Position numbers and translations under genes: made by a program
Notes under the pieces: model-generated
Seen by the model: only the letters and a program-made list of their open reading frames with translations
Databases searched by the model: none
Told to the model about the DNA's origin: nothing
In this document: one piece after another, positions 35,701 through 48,600 of the stretch
How the letters are laid out: each line of letters begins with the position of its first letter
Position numbering within the stretch: the stretch's first letter is position 1
NCBI GenBank assembly: GCA_034008185.1
Contig: CM067082.1
Span: 105,581,311 to 105,645,310 of the forward strand
Direction: 5' to 3'
Length of the DNA stretch: 64,000 nt
DNA from: Gorsachius magnificus
Taxonomy: Eukaryota; Chordata; Aves; Pelecaniformes; Ardeidae

Positions 35701-38700
35701 AGACAAAAGGCTCAGATACTGAGAGGAAAAGGAGAGAATCATGGCATTGTAGTTGGTGTAGAAATTGTGTCATCTTGATGAATCCCAGCTTTTAAGTGTC
35801 CACGCAGTGCTAGTGGAGCCCTGTGTTCCTCCTTGGGTGACTGCTCTTTACCAGCAGATGTAACCTGTATGAGCTTTGCATTGCACCTGTGTTTCTGTGA
35901 GACATGCTCTCAGGACTGCGTACAGGTGGCAAAATTTCTCCTTCCAGGTCTGCAGTGGTGAGGGGTCTTTATGGCCTTTGGATTTCCTAGAGGGATCAGA
36001 GAAATGAAAGGGTTCTTTAGAAATTCTCTTTTCAACTAAGAGAAAAGTAGCAAGGATGAATCAGAGAGGAATTTTTGCCAGTGCTGGAGATTCCTAAGAA
36101 GGAAGTGCCACACAGGCTGTTCTGCAGCAGATTCCCCACAGTGTATCTCAATTAAACTCTTAATTTTTAAATTTCAAGTCCAAATAAACATTATTTAGAG
36201 AAGAGTTTACTCGGGGTTTTCCATCGTTTCCATTCGATTTATTTCACTTCCATCTGCTGAAATGCTCCATATAAAAGGATCACCTTTTAAACGGTCTTGG
36301 TGGATTAGAAACATGGAGAAGTGGAAGTTGCAGATTCCTTTTTGAACATTACTGGTGGGAGCAAGAAAAGGGAAGAGCTGCTGTTTTTCCTTGGAAATTT
36401 CACAAGCAAAATGTTGCTTTAAAAATATGTTAACTGTTGATTTTATGGTGCTCCTGGTTCTTCTGATTTTTGATGGAGAAAGACTTTAGTAGTTCTCTTC
36501 AATGTAAATGGCAGGCAAAATTTTTTTCCTTGTTTTGCTGCATTTAAAAATAGATGCAAAAATTGGATTTCTGTTTCATTATATGTCACTCTAATACCAC
36601 TCAGAAACTCTGCTTGTAATTAAAAAGTTTCACTCTGGGGGGAAAAAAGTGCTTTTTCTCTCTCTCTTTTAATGAACTTGCAAATGGGACAAATACATGG
36701 TTCAATCTGCAAAGAATTTACACCAAAATAGAAGAATCCCTCTTTGTGAGAGTCTGATATCTGTACAGGTTTTTTTCTCCCTCCCTCTCCTTCACTGTTT
36801 TAGGAACAAAAAGTTAATAATTACTTCAGAAAAAAAGAATCCATTAAAATAACTTCTGTCAAATTCAGCTTGGTATAAGGAGCTGCTATTTCACTGTGTT
36901 CAAATTGCCTTTACTAGAGTGGCATTTGTGTGTGTATTTGGCCATAAAACCTTACCTGACTACTTTGGAAAGCTCCTGGACCTTTCTTGAGAAATCCTTG
37001 CATTAGGAAATATCCTGTCCACAGTCTCACTTACACAGGGTCCATTGTATCTATGTAAGAGTTCTGGTGCTTTTGAAAATCTGAGTTAAATTTTTTTGAG
37101 CTTTGCAGTAAAGCTGGAAAGAAGGAAAAAAAAACATAATTCAGACCTGTCTTGACTTAATAAGATTATTATGGAATAGACTGATTCCTTTAGGATTTGC
37201 CAGAAAAAAGAAAGAAAAAAAAAACTACAGGAGAAAAAGAAAAAACAAACATAGCATCAATTACACATGAGGAGTCCAGAGTTCGTCTTAGATACAGTAG
37301 TTGCCTCATACTCTAGAATGATAACGTGACTGATCATCCTTCCTTGCTTCCTCTTAGAAAGAGGGGGAGAAAAAGAAAAAGAGAGAGTAGTAATATATCT
37401 TCTGTTGCTAATGCTGATATGTGATCTAAAGGGATATGAGCCAACTTGGAGAACTCTTTGAAACCAGCAGTAAAATTAATTAAGAAAGTTTGAGAGGGCT
37501 ACGGATGGAAGGGATAATACAGAGAAGATTTCATTTAGCTTTGAAGAGGAAACCTTTCTAAGCAAGTGTTTCACATTTGGGAGGAGGGCTGGGAGGAGGC
37601 TGAAATTGCAAAAGAATCCCTTTTTCTTTATGTTTTTTTGGTTACTCCAGATTGTTTAAAATGGAAGTGAGTTGAAGGGGGGAGGTCTCACACACACACA
37701 AATTGTACTGTTGTTATCTAGTGAGTGATGCATTTTCTTCTGTGTCTTCACTTAAAAGACAATCCTCTTGCTCCTGGTACATGCACTTTCTTAAATGTCA
37801 GGGGAAGAGTAGGAAGCATTTTGAAGGATGGTCCCAGTAGCAATTTGTCTTCATACTTATTTTGCTTCTTCTATTTCATTTATGTCTGAGGAAGAAACCA
37901 TGTCATGCCTGTGCCAAAACAAGAGACCTATGCTGCCTCTCCTAGGACACCTCTCTTGCTAATCCCACCTGGAGAATGCCTGGCACATGGAATTTGGTGG
38001 TCATCCTCAACCACTGAAAATGCCTGCTAAACTTTCCTTCCTTGAAAGGCAAAGTAGATTTCTAAGTAGATTAGGTCTGGGTTTTCCTTTCCATAAACCC
38101 TAATTAGTGCTGGGGAAGACAGTTTGCACTTGCAGGTTACCATGTCGACAACCTTATTGCATGATTTTTACAGAGGCCTTGGGAGAAATGGAAGTCTCAA
38201 AGTCAAAAAAAACCTTTTTATCTATCTTCTCAAAATACAATGTTTTGCAAACCCTAACCAGGACTTAAAAGTGTACAGGATTTGGCAGAGTTATGCTTAC
38301 ACTTGCAAAAAATTCAAGCCTATCTTTTTCTGCAATCTGAAAATGCATGAGAGAAAAAATATTTTCTCCTAAAGAAATAATGAAATTATTTTGAAAACAA
38401 AGCCCCTGTAGAGTCTTTGAACTATAAAAAAAACAGAGTTGCCAGTCAGACTCCCCAGCATCATTGAAAAAATACCAGCTTTGTGTCAGTCAAAATAATT
38501 TTTTTTAAAAATTAAATGCTTGATCGATCCTAAAAATTGAGAGTTCAGGAATATTAAGCATAGCCAGTAACAGAAGTGCCTGTCACCCCAGAAAAATGAA
38601 AAATAGAAAGCCCTTAGCAATGGCTACTCTAACATAAATTTATCTTGGGACACAGAATTGTGGGGACTTCATGCAGGCTCACTTGGCAACACTTACCACC

Positions 38701-41700
38701 TTTGGTCCTCTGTTTCTATCATCCATTGCTATTTTTAGCCCCATCTGTAAAAATATGTTTTTGCCAAGGAGCAAAGGCAAGATAAATTGCAGAAAGCATG
38801 TAAGCAAACAAAGAAATCGCCGAGCTTACAGGACAGGCACAGTTGGAGTTTTGTTAAGCTGCTTCTCATTTGTTCCCTGGCTTGGTGTTACCTGTTTAGA
38901 TCATAAAGCTGCTCAGGCAAGAACTTGGTCATTTGGCTTTTTTGTTTATGCTTAAAGCTTGCAGCAGGTTGTTTGTACTTATGTAAATATATTACTTACT
39001 CTTACAGGAGAAGATCTGCACTGCCCCCCTCCAAAGAAAACTGGGACAATTTTGTTAAGTCATTTAGTGATAGTGCTTTGTACACGCACCTATGATGGAT
39101 ATGGGCAGCTTCAAGTTCTCAGCTCATGGTCTGCTTTTCCTGGGGTGTATTCCCTAGGTACAGTGCCATGCTAAAAGGTCAGTGTGGCCTGCAAGCAAGC
39201 CAGGAGCGATGTCTCATCTCTGGGCAGCTCAAAATGTTGAAATAACAAAATTTGTCAGCACCTTTCTGTGCAGCCATGCTGGAGAGGTCTTACTGTTACT
39301 AAAATGTCTGGGGTAATGACATGAGCATAGTCTGAAGCGAAGATAGCTGGCTGTGGAGAACAGCTACCATTCGGGGTAGGACAGCTTTTGGTTATTCAAC
39401 ACTATTTTGTGCCCTTGATTAGCGCACCTGACTGCTTGCTGTTGTGCTGGGAAGGTATGGGTCTCCAGTGGTAAATCCTTTATCATGCCTGCCAGTGCTG
39501 TGGAAATGTCTTGGAGAGTCACTGTGTCTCAGGTGGCACAGCCTAGTAATGTGTACACAAATTACAGCTCTGATTCGCTTAACTGGTCACTAATTGGAAG
39601 ATGTTTTGTTTTGAATTGCTGATGGTTAGCAGCTACTTTCTAATTGCCATTTGTTCATACACCTGTTCATGGTTTGATTGTACATAATCATCCTTGAGTG
39701 ATGTTTCCTTTTGGCATGCATTTCTCTGGGAGGCAATGTGAATACAGCAGAGCTCCTCTGTGATGTAGGAGGTGTGTTCCTGTGTTCTTTGTGTGTATGT
39801 AGTGAGTAAGCTATAGGGCTTCATCTGCTGCATCTACCAACAGTACTATATACATGATTAAAAGAACAATAATTACTGTACTAAATACATGAAAATGAAT
39901 TATAGCATGCTAGCTGTGTGAGCCAGAAGGTTGGACTCGAATACAGTAGAAAATTTTGCTTTGTGTTTTTTTTAATCTCTTTCTCTCCAGTAACACCAGG
40001 AACTACATACAGGTCTTTTGTGTGGCATCTCATAACTTTAGCAAATACCAATTCACAGAAACGGAAGTGTCAGGTGGAAAATTCCTGTCAGGGAAGTGCA
40101 AGCCTTCCTCATCTCACAAGCAGTGGGCCGTGGAAATCAGCCGCTCTCTATGTCTAATCAGACCTAACATGTATAGCACCAGTGACATGCTAATAAAACT
40201 GTCAGGCCTCAGGATCAGTAATTTACACCCCTGTTTTTAGATTCTCTGTAAGAAAAAAAGAAACTCTCCTTGTGGATGAAAAATGATGTGTGGATCTGTG
40301 AGGTTAGGCTGAAAAGAAGCAGATGCTGACATTTCTAGAGTTAGTATTTTTGCCTTAAAAACACATCTGTCATCAGCCTCCACTTATAAGAGCAGAGGAG
40401 CACTTATCTAAATAAACATGGCAGCTGTTTTATATGATGGGCCTGCTTTTTAAATAGTAAAAAATATTGTAGCATTTTGAAAGGTATAGCTGCCATTAGT
40501 ATTAACTTACAATAATAGGCTGGAGTGTGTAGCTGTTCTCTGCTTTAGCATAATTTCAAATGACCCTTTCTCACATTATTGGAGAACCACCCTGCAAGGC
40601 CAGCATGAGTAGAGGGAAGGTTAATAACTGGAAATGCGTGCAGCTGAAAACACTGCAAATGCTGAAAGCTTGCTGAGGAGAGAGTTCTGGTTTGCAATCT
40701 CAGGAGCATATAAAAAAAATGAAGAGTAGGGAAAAAAAGACAGAACTTTTGGAGAAGTAAATTATCAAAGTTCTCTGCCTGTGGGATGAGGGTTACAATA
40801 TAAAATAATCCACATTTTCTCAAGTCTCTTTGCTCTGCTAATTAACTTACTTCTTTCCAGTAGTTCAACAAATCCTATGTATGATTCTGTTTCTTATGGG
40901 AATCTTTAATGAGTCACTTTACGCTGATTTTAAGACCATTTCACATCATTAGACAGGTACAAAGGAGACTTAACAGGTCCAAGGAGAGACCTATGCTTGC
41001 AACCAAACCCAAATTTTATTTGCTTGCTTATTATCTCTCTTAGGGACTACAAATGGCTTTTGATGATGAGGCAGTAAGCCAAATATAAGAATGCATTGTA
41101 ATTTGCATTTCCAATTGCATGTAGTGTGACCCCCATTTTTAGTATTAATATGATGTAAGAATTTTCTGAAATGTAAAATGCAGAAAGATCTTCCTGTGTG
41201 AGAAGTCCCAGAATGCGAAAAATTCTTCCTTTGGGGTATGTGCCCTCCTCATTAGGCTCCAGAAACATAATCCTTCTTTCTAGAAAACCTAATGGTTTCA
41301 TATGGATCTTTTCATTTTTGACGGCCTGGTGGTGGTGTGTTCTCAAGAGGACGATGGTGTGCCTTTGCCTTGGACTAAGCCTCTATTCTGAAGCACGTTG
41401 GTTAGCAGGATGTTATTGGAAAGATAGATGCAAGTATTTCCAACGCCTCTGGCAGTCTTTTTGAATGAAGTTGGCCATGTGCTGTGGCCTGAACATGGTC
41501 TATGTATATGGCCTTGCAAAGAATTTAGGTGTAAGAGTATCAAGTTTGTGAACATCACGTGAGCTTAGCTTGGAGATAAGTGCCAAGCTGGTTGGCTTGC
41601 CCTAACAGTGCTGATCCAAAGCAAGAACAGCAGCACGTCTTTAGGCAGGTGTCAGAAGAGCTGGCCTGGCCAAAATATAGCCAGGCCTGGTGTTCTGTAG

Positions 41701-41955
41701 GTGCCTAAATGGTTAAACCCATATTTCTGTAGGTTCTACATCATGAGTAAGCTGTCCCTGAGGAACCTACGATATTTATAGATCTGGGCATCAGCCTTTT
41801 ACAGATGCATTGCTGCCAATGAGAAGACAGTAATTAGCAACAGGATCCCACCCATAAATTAACAGCAGTAGCTGGATATGAACTTTATTGGGAAAAAATT
41901 GGAAGACAGGGAAGACCGGAGTGTATGTCATAGCCCATGCAGGGATGCGAAGGAG
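29701..41955 (+). other. BMPER: Giant BMPER intron, central section
   Basis: About 12 kb of ordinary AT-rich intron between the CpG-rich region and the solo LTR. Purine-rich low-complexity stretches occur at 37201-37250 and 37355-37390, and a short CA run near 37689. The stretch at about 36130-36320 looks like possible conserved non-coding DNA. No exon, RNA gene or intact mobile element was recognised. Confidence 0.7.
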
Positions 41956-42136
41956 TGTATTGGGTTTGTGTGGCAAGGTTTTGGTAGCAGGGGGGCTACA
42001 GAGGTGGCTTCTGAAAGAAGCTGCCCAAAGCTTTTCCTGTGTCCAATAAAGCCAATGGCCAGCTGGCTCCAAGATGGACCTGCCACTGGCCAAGGCTGAG
42101 CCCATCAGTGTCAGTGGTAGCACCTCTGTGATAACA

Positions 42137-42144
42137 TATATAAG
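42137..42144 (+). promoter_or_regulatory. TATA box of the solo LTR
   Basis: TATATAAG about 90 bp downstream of two CCAAT motifs inside the LTR. The core promoter layout looks intact enough to be a possible alternative start site, but no transcript can be inferred from sequence alone. Confidence 0.5.
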
Positions 42145-42329
42145 AAGGAGGAAAAAAACCTGTGCAACTTCAGCCAGAGAGAGGAGTGAGAATATGAGAG
42201 GAACAGCCCTGTAGACACCAAGGTCAGTGAAAAAGTAGGGGGAGGAGGTTCTCCAGGTGCTGGAGCAGAGATTCCCCAGCAGTCCGTGATGAAGACCATG
42301 GTGAGGCAGGCTGTCCCCCTGCAGCACAT

Positions 42330-42612
42330 GGAGGTTTATGGTGGAGCAGATATCCACCTGCAGCCCAGGGAAGATGCCATGCCAGAGCGGGTGGGTGCCC
42401 AAAGGAGGCTGTGACCCCGTGGGAAGCCCACAGTGAAGCAGGTTTGCTGGCAGGACTTGTGACCCTGTGGGGGACCCATGCTGGAGCAGTCTGTTCCTGA
42501 AGGACTGCAACCTGTGGAAGGGATCCACGTTTGAGCAATTCATGAAGAACTGCAGCCCATGGGAAGGTCTCATATTGGAGAAGTTCATGGAGTTCCCCAT
42601 GCTGGAGCAGGG
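42330..42612 (+). repeat. Diverged tandem repeats of about 40-48 bp inside the LTR
   Basis: Several units share the layout GGAGCAG/TGAGCAA, then TTC.TGAAG.ACTGCA.CC, then GTGG.AGGGA.CCA. The clearest consecutive units run from about 42470 to 42612, and more decayed ones lie upstream. Their period keeps a frame open on the minus strand (41791-42600), which explains the longest open frame in the window without any gene. Confidence 0.7.
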
Positions 42613-45600
42613 GAAGAGTATGAGGAGGAAGGAGCAGCAGAGACATGTGACAAACTGACCGCAACCCCCATTCCCTGTCCCCCCATGCTGCTTGGGGGAA
42701 GAGGTAGAGAAAATCGAGAGTGAAGTTAAGCCCAGGAAGAAGGGAGGGGTGGGGGAAGATGGTTTAAGATTTGGGTTTATTTCTTATTACTCTACTCTGA
42801 TTTCATTGATAGTAAATTAAGCTAATATTCATGAGTAAAATCTGGTTTGCCTGTGACGGTAATTGGTGAGTGATCTCTCCCTGTCCTTATCTTGACCCAC
42901 ATGCCTTTTGTTATATTTTCTTTCCCCTGTCCAGCTGAAGACGAGGGGGGGGGGACGACGACGGGAGGGACAGAGCGGCTTTGATGGGCAACTGGAATCC
43001 AGCCAGGGTCAACCCACCACAAAGAGGAAGGGACTTCTTAGGGTTTTACCCACCCTCTCCCCATGCATGTGCAGATGGTTTGCAAGCTAGGAAGGAGGGA
43101 AAAAACTGTGATTCCCCTATCAATCTTGCTAGCCAGGACTAGGAAATGTAAGAATTTGCTGCTGGTGCTTCTGTAAGTCATTACCCCTGGAGGAAGGAGG
43201 AAGCAATAGAGGAACTGTGACTTGTAAATGATTCCTAATCAAAGCGCTTCCCAAGGCTATTCCTGGAGAGCTGCAGATTCCTCAGCATCCCCTTGCTCAG
43301 GCTTGTGTTTAAGACTAAAATGTGTTGCTTTCCCTTGATCACAAGCCAGCGTGTGCCCTACCCTGGAGTAAAGCAAATCTGTACCTCTGGGGAGGGACAG
43401 CTCTCAGTAGTACAAAGCAGTGGAATTGTGCACTGTGGTATTAAGGATGTTCCTATAGATAAGTACCATTGGCCTACAGTGAGTCTAATCCTACACCACC
43501 TCAGGTAGGCTGAAGCTACCTCTGTGACTGTTTCACTGTAGGAACAGTTTCATAACCTACTGGTTTCATAAAGGTAACCTAGTTTTCCTAAAACGTTATT
43601 TCCAAGAAATCCTTTGAATGAGCTGCAGTTTAGCACTTTCTCTTGCTGAAGCCTGTGTAACACTTTAAAATGTATTTTTAACTCTCTTTGCTAAGTGCTT
43701 AGGACAAACAGGATCTCCTGTTAATAAAACCTTTGATGGATGCATTAAGGAAGCAGAGCGTATGTAATCCTATATTTCCTGAGGTTACCTCAGCAGTGTA
43801 CGTGGAGCATAACATTTAAGGAGGGTACGTGCTTGTATAAAGGTCTTGTAAAAAGCTAGAAGTAGTGTCCTTACTACTGCTACAACAGTATGATTTATTT
43901 TACCGTGGATGTTCTACAGGTATCGGTGTGCTTTATCACCAAACCTTCAGGAAAGGGCATTCATAAATTGTAGAAAGAGCCGTTGAAGGATTAAGTCTCA
44001 ACCTCTCCAATACCTCATTGCCCTGAATCACTAAAGGAGATTTGTTCTTTTTGCTTTTAAATGGAACAGTGACTTGGTGTGGGCTATTCTGGCAGGTTTT
44101 GACCTAGTAACAACTTTTCCAAATTCAGGTGTGTAGGCACCTTCTCCTAAATTGTGTGCTTTTTTCCTCTTCCAAGAACAACCCTGGTTGGTTTTATTCA
44201 TGACTTTGTTTATACATTTGCACCTCCAAAAAATGAAGCTTCAAACCATGTGATGAAATGAAGTTCATATTGTCTACAAGAAAGCATTCACACCACTGAA
44301 AATAAATCTTTTATTTTTTATCTAAATGCCAGATGTCAGAACTTGGGCATTTGGAGATTTAATTCACTCAAGTCTTGCAATTTAGTCCTGCAGATAACTT
44401 AAGGTGAATTATTTAAAAGTAATGCTCTAAGGCGAAGCAGTGCGGATACATCTGTAGAGTTTCTTGTCGTGACCAAGTGTTTTAAAGAATGATGATGAAG
44501 TGAGAGTCAGAATTGTCACCTTTCTCAGGACCACAATGGTACTAGTATTCTGCGTGTGCAAGAAACATGCTGGGGACACCAGAGGGATTTAATAACCGTG
44601 TATCTCTGTGAACAGACTGTTCAGAAGGAAAAACTGTTCTCAGAAGGGAGGCCAGTACTGCGCTGTAATGTGGGAATTGGAAGTGGGGGTGAAGGTAGTC
44701 ACTGATGGCTGCCAAGGTGTGGCATTTACAGGAGTACTGTTTACTGTAGGACATAGCAAGAAAAGCCTCTAAGGTAGTATTGCAAAGCTTATGCTGCAGA
44801 AAAAGAAGAAAAAGGGAAAAAAAAGGGAAAACCTTTGTGCAAGTTCGTCTTACGAAAAGCAAGTGCTATTTATATAAATGCATTGTGGCAGCGACTATCA
44901 TTTTGCAAGCACTGGGTCAGGACTTTGACAAGTTATGCAAATGCACTGGTGGTGTATACACAACTGTACACCCGCTGGACTGTGCTTCGTGTGTTCTTGA
45001 TGCCAATGAAAACAAAGCAGCCTCCAAATGATTCAGGGGAAAAGTCATGGCTGCAAGAACCCCGGACCTGCTTTACAGAGCTACTGCTCTGCTTCTAATA
45101 ACTGAAGTTAGGAAAGTCCCTTGGATTTAACCCTAACTTTCTTATTATCTGGGATGGGACATGAATAAGCTGAAGAAGCTTGTTAATGGTTTTTAATAGT
45201 TTTTCTGGCCACAGACAGTTTCCAGCATAACATGTTTTATTGCAATTTTTCATAGAAACAGTTCTTTTTAGAAAAGAAATAAATAATCATGTGGCTCACA
45301 GCAAAGCTTCGATAGTCACTGGAGACCTCTGGTGTAACAGCTAAATTAATCACGAATAGCTGAACTCTTTCCTGCAGTGGCATGCCAGAATTGTTTCCTT
45401 GCCAATCTCTCTGCTTCCCTTCTGCTGTCCCCATGAAGCTGCTGCTCTTTACCTGCAAAGTGGTGGAGAGCTCTGCCCCTTTCTGCAGTGTGGGGCTGCC
45501 CTCCTGGCTCATTTCTGCTTACACGGTTATCTTTTTTTGTCATCATTTTTTTAATCTCATTTCTCACTATTGCTCTGTGCAACTTCTGGGGCTTTTTTTC

Positions 45601-45627
45601 AAAAGGCTGTCATCCAAAGGAGACTGA

Positions 45628-45655
45628 AAATCAATGGAAAGACTCCCACTGATTT
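45628..45655. repeat. Possible relic of an old amniote repeat
   Basis: AATCAATGGAAAGACTCCCA followed by CTGATTT resembles the 'caatgggaaagactcccattgacttcaatgg' type of word common in turtle, crocodile and bird repeats, as I remember it. Only a short core is left, so the family cannot be named. Confidence 0.3.
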
Positions 45656-48584
45656 GGATGACCTTTAATGCAGTCCTTGCCTACATCCCACCTTAAAATC
45701 TACCTCTTCCACTGGGTGCGTGTCTTCTCCAGCATTAAGAAAGCCATTGTGCTATAGCGAGTGCTGTACGGCGTTAGATCCCTATCCCTGTTTTCCCTAG
45801 CAGCATTCAGAGAGATGGCTTGGCGTTGTTTGAGTGTGCCCTGTGCAGCAACTGGCAGGGAGATTAGAGGGGGAAGCATAGCCTGTGGAAGGGTGTCTGG
45901 TTTATAGGAAGCACCAAAATGTGTGGAGGGTACATGCAGTGGTAGCTGTGGCTGTGGCATTTCTCTTAAGTAGCTCTGTTAATGAAGAGCTAGTTTTAAT
46001 TTCAGAAGTCTTTTGATACTACTACCCAGCACAGACTTGTCCTATATAAGGTGCTGTGGCAGCAAACAGTTTAATGAGACCTGCAGCAAGGAAGAGAGTT
46101 TGATTAATAAGTGTGTGAAATGGCAGCAAGTGATGGAAGTGATGTGGAAGGACTCAGACTAGAGGAAAATCTGGATTTGAGATGCTGGCCAATCATCTCC
46201 ATGCCAAAAGCAAGAACTAACCTGCTACATAGCATTGAGCATTGTCAGTAAAGTTGAGAAAATGAAGATAACTTTTTAGATACTCTCCAACTGGGGAAAA
46301 ATTCTGAGAAGTAAGTAATGCTCTGTTGCTGTGAATAGTGCCTAGGATAATTAAACAGCCCACAAAGGTGTTTGAGGTGCAGTGCAAATCCAGACATCTC
46401 TGAGCTGTAGAGAGAGATGTACTGTTTTAACTCAGTATCAACTAGCAGAAGGAATAGGCACTGATATTGGAGTTGAAAGCTCTGCCTTCTGCATGTAACT
46501 TTACAGACATTAAAGAGTACCTAATGAAAGACAGAATAATTTGTGGGACACATTATTTCTGCTTGCAGGAGAGATTTATTGAGAGGAACAGATCTACCCC
46601 TGGAAAAGCCTGAGTTGTGGAACTGTCCAGGAGAAGGATCAATAAAATAACAGCTCCCAAAGCAGAACACATATGTGGGCTCCAGCTGAAAGCATCCCTC
46701 ACTCAGGGTAGTTGCAGGCCAGTCTGGAACACAGGTATCAATGAATCTGTGTAGGTACTGGGGAAAAAAAACCAAACAAACCAGGAAAGACAGGAAGAAA
46801 GAAAAACGCCTCATCTCATGGGAACAGTGCAATAGGTAGGGATCACAGACCTGTCTTATGTCCCATTGCCTCTGCTAACCTGGGAATAGAGAGATTGTTC
46901 CAGGGGCAGCAAAAGAAACAAAGCTCTGTTTCTGTAGATGTGTGGCCCTTGCTCCTTTATCTGCACTGACTGCAATAATCTGAGCTTTCCTCCAGCACCT
47001 CCATGACACCAGCACCAAGGAAAAGGTAGGAGGTCTGGGAGATGCTGCCTGGCGGCCAGCTGCTGCCTAGCAGTGTGGGAAGGCTTTCTGGTGTCCCTTC
47101 TGGGAAAGAAACCGGGGGCTCTCTACTCTATGCAGCAGTCTGGTTTTGGCAAAACTTGTAGGAACTTAATGTCCTTGAAATCTTAGTGTCATTTTGATAT
47201 TTGCTATTTTATCTCCATATACCTTTTTCAGAGGAGTCCCTTGATCATTTATGGCTGGAGCTGATCAGGGATTCATGAGCTACAGGTGTTCCTGGTTTGT
47301 GCCTACATAAGCCTTCTTTCCTTAGGAAATCAGCCTGAAAGGGGAAAAAGTACACACCGTGATTAAACCTTTCAAGGCTTCCAAGCACAGAGGGGTTATT
47401 TACATCACTTCCAACAGAGCCAAGAGCTCAGTGCATAAGCACTGGAGGGGAGAGGGCTGCTGGCTGTTCAGCTGCTAGACTCTGCAGCTAGGCTGTTGGG
47501 TCAGCGAGCAATTTGCTTTCAGCTGGATTGCGAAGCCAGATGCAATATAATCCCAGCAACACTTCTGCACAGCACTGTTAGACCAGAGAAATATGACCAA
47601 GTGCTGGTTGCGCTGAGTCCCCCGGCTGAGAGCAGAGTGCCGCATGACCTTCCCTGAGGAACCCTTACGCAGTTCCAGCAACTGAAATTTTAGGACCAGT
47701 GTCTCTGCCTGTGCATATTTAAAGAAGCTACTGTGCAACTGAAGATTTCATTTTCCAGAATGTTCCTTTTCACCTAAGGCAGGAAATACCCTGGTTCCTC
47801 CACCTCGTCCCACAGGAGAGTTGCTGCAAATTGTTTTTCGGAACTTGAAAGAACCAGGACCAGCAGCTCCCCAGCAGTCTGAGTTCAAAGTGGAGAGCTA
47901 TACCCCAGAACAGCGTACTTCACTCTCTGGGAGGATGCTGTGATATTTCAGCAAACATACACAGTGCACTGCTTCCCTCTAAAAAAGAGAAAATGTCTTC
48001 TCTTCATCTAAGAAATCCTAGGAAATGTGGCTCTCGAGAAGTAGAATAGATGGCAAAACTGGATTGGCTTGGCACTTACACAAGTCACTTTGCACACATG
48101 GTATTTGGTTGATGGAAAGCATGACAGTATTTAGAGGCTTCATCCTACCCTAAATTACTAACTAATGGATAATTTAGTTAATTCCTCAGCAGCTGGATAC
48201 AACCACATACAGATTAATTTCCAAAAGAGGGAGGCTTTTCGGTTCCTGGTTTTAGGTCAAGATGTTCTAACTCTAACTCAACCACGCTTGCAATTTGGTA
48301 GGAGCTTGGAGACATGAAGTTACATTAGTTGGAGACAACTAATCAAACTTTCTTATTAATATAGCTTGTTGATGACACAAACAGTACACCTAACTATTTG
48401 TACCATAAGGGTGCACATGGAGGGAAAGGTGGCAGAGTCCAACTCTTACCTGCTAGAAATCGATGGAGTTCTTTAGGCTTCTCTTGGCTGTGTCAAGGAA
48501 TGCCTTTGCATCAGGCTGAGAGAAAACAGTGGGAAAGGGTAGTTTAAGAATTGTGCCTTTACTTTGCTCTAGATCTTTATTATG

Positions 48585-48600
48585 AATTTAATATTAAATT
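48585..48600. repeat. Perfect 16-bp AT palindrome
   Basis: AATTTAATATTAAATT equals its own reverse complement. In AT-rich intron such palindromes occur by chance; no function is assigned. Confidence 0.7.

Larger units (their letters stand above)
41956..43021 (+). mobile_element. Solo LTR of an avian endogenous retrovirus (1,066 bp)
   Basis: It starts TGTATTGGGTTTGTG and ends GGGTCAACCCACCACA, giving the TG...CA ends of an LTR. The flanking pentamers AGGAG (41951-41955) and AAGAG (43022-43026) differ at one base, consistent with an aged 5-bp target duplication. CCAAT strings occur at 42043 and 42052 and a TATATAAG box at 42137-42144, about 85-95 bp apart, as in a U3 promoter. AGTAAA at 42811-42816 may be a mutated polyadenylation signal. 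A diverged internal tandem array occupies about 42330-42612. No primer-binding site, gag, pol or env sequence follows, so this is a solo LTR left by recombination. The family resembles TguLTR5-type LTRs from memory. Orientation is sense to BMPER. Confidence 0.85.

Noticed and set aside
39920..39960. GGTTGGACTCGAATAC, resembling the CR1 3' end
   Set aside because: Only the GGTTGGACT string matches. The GATGATCTT and TTCCAACC blocks and the octamer tail are missing.
41791..42600. 269-codon open frame on the minus strand, the longest in the window
   Set aside because: It lies almost wholly inside the solo LTR and is kept open by the internal tandem repeats. Its translation is repetitive (NCSNVDPFHRLQ-like units) and matches no retroviral protein.
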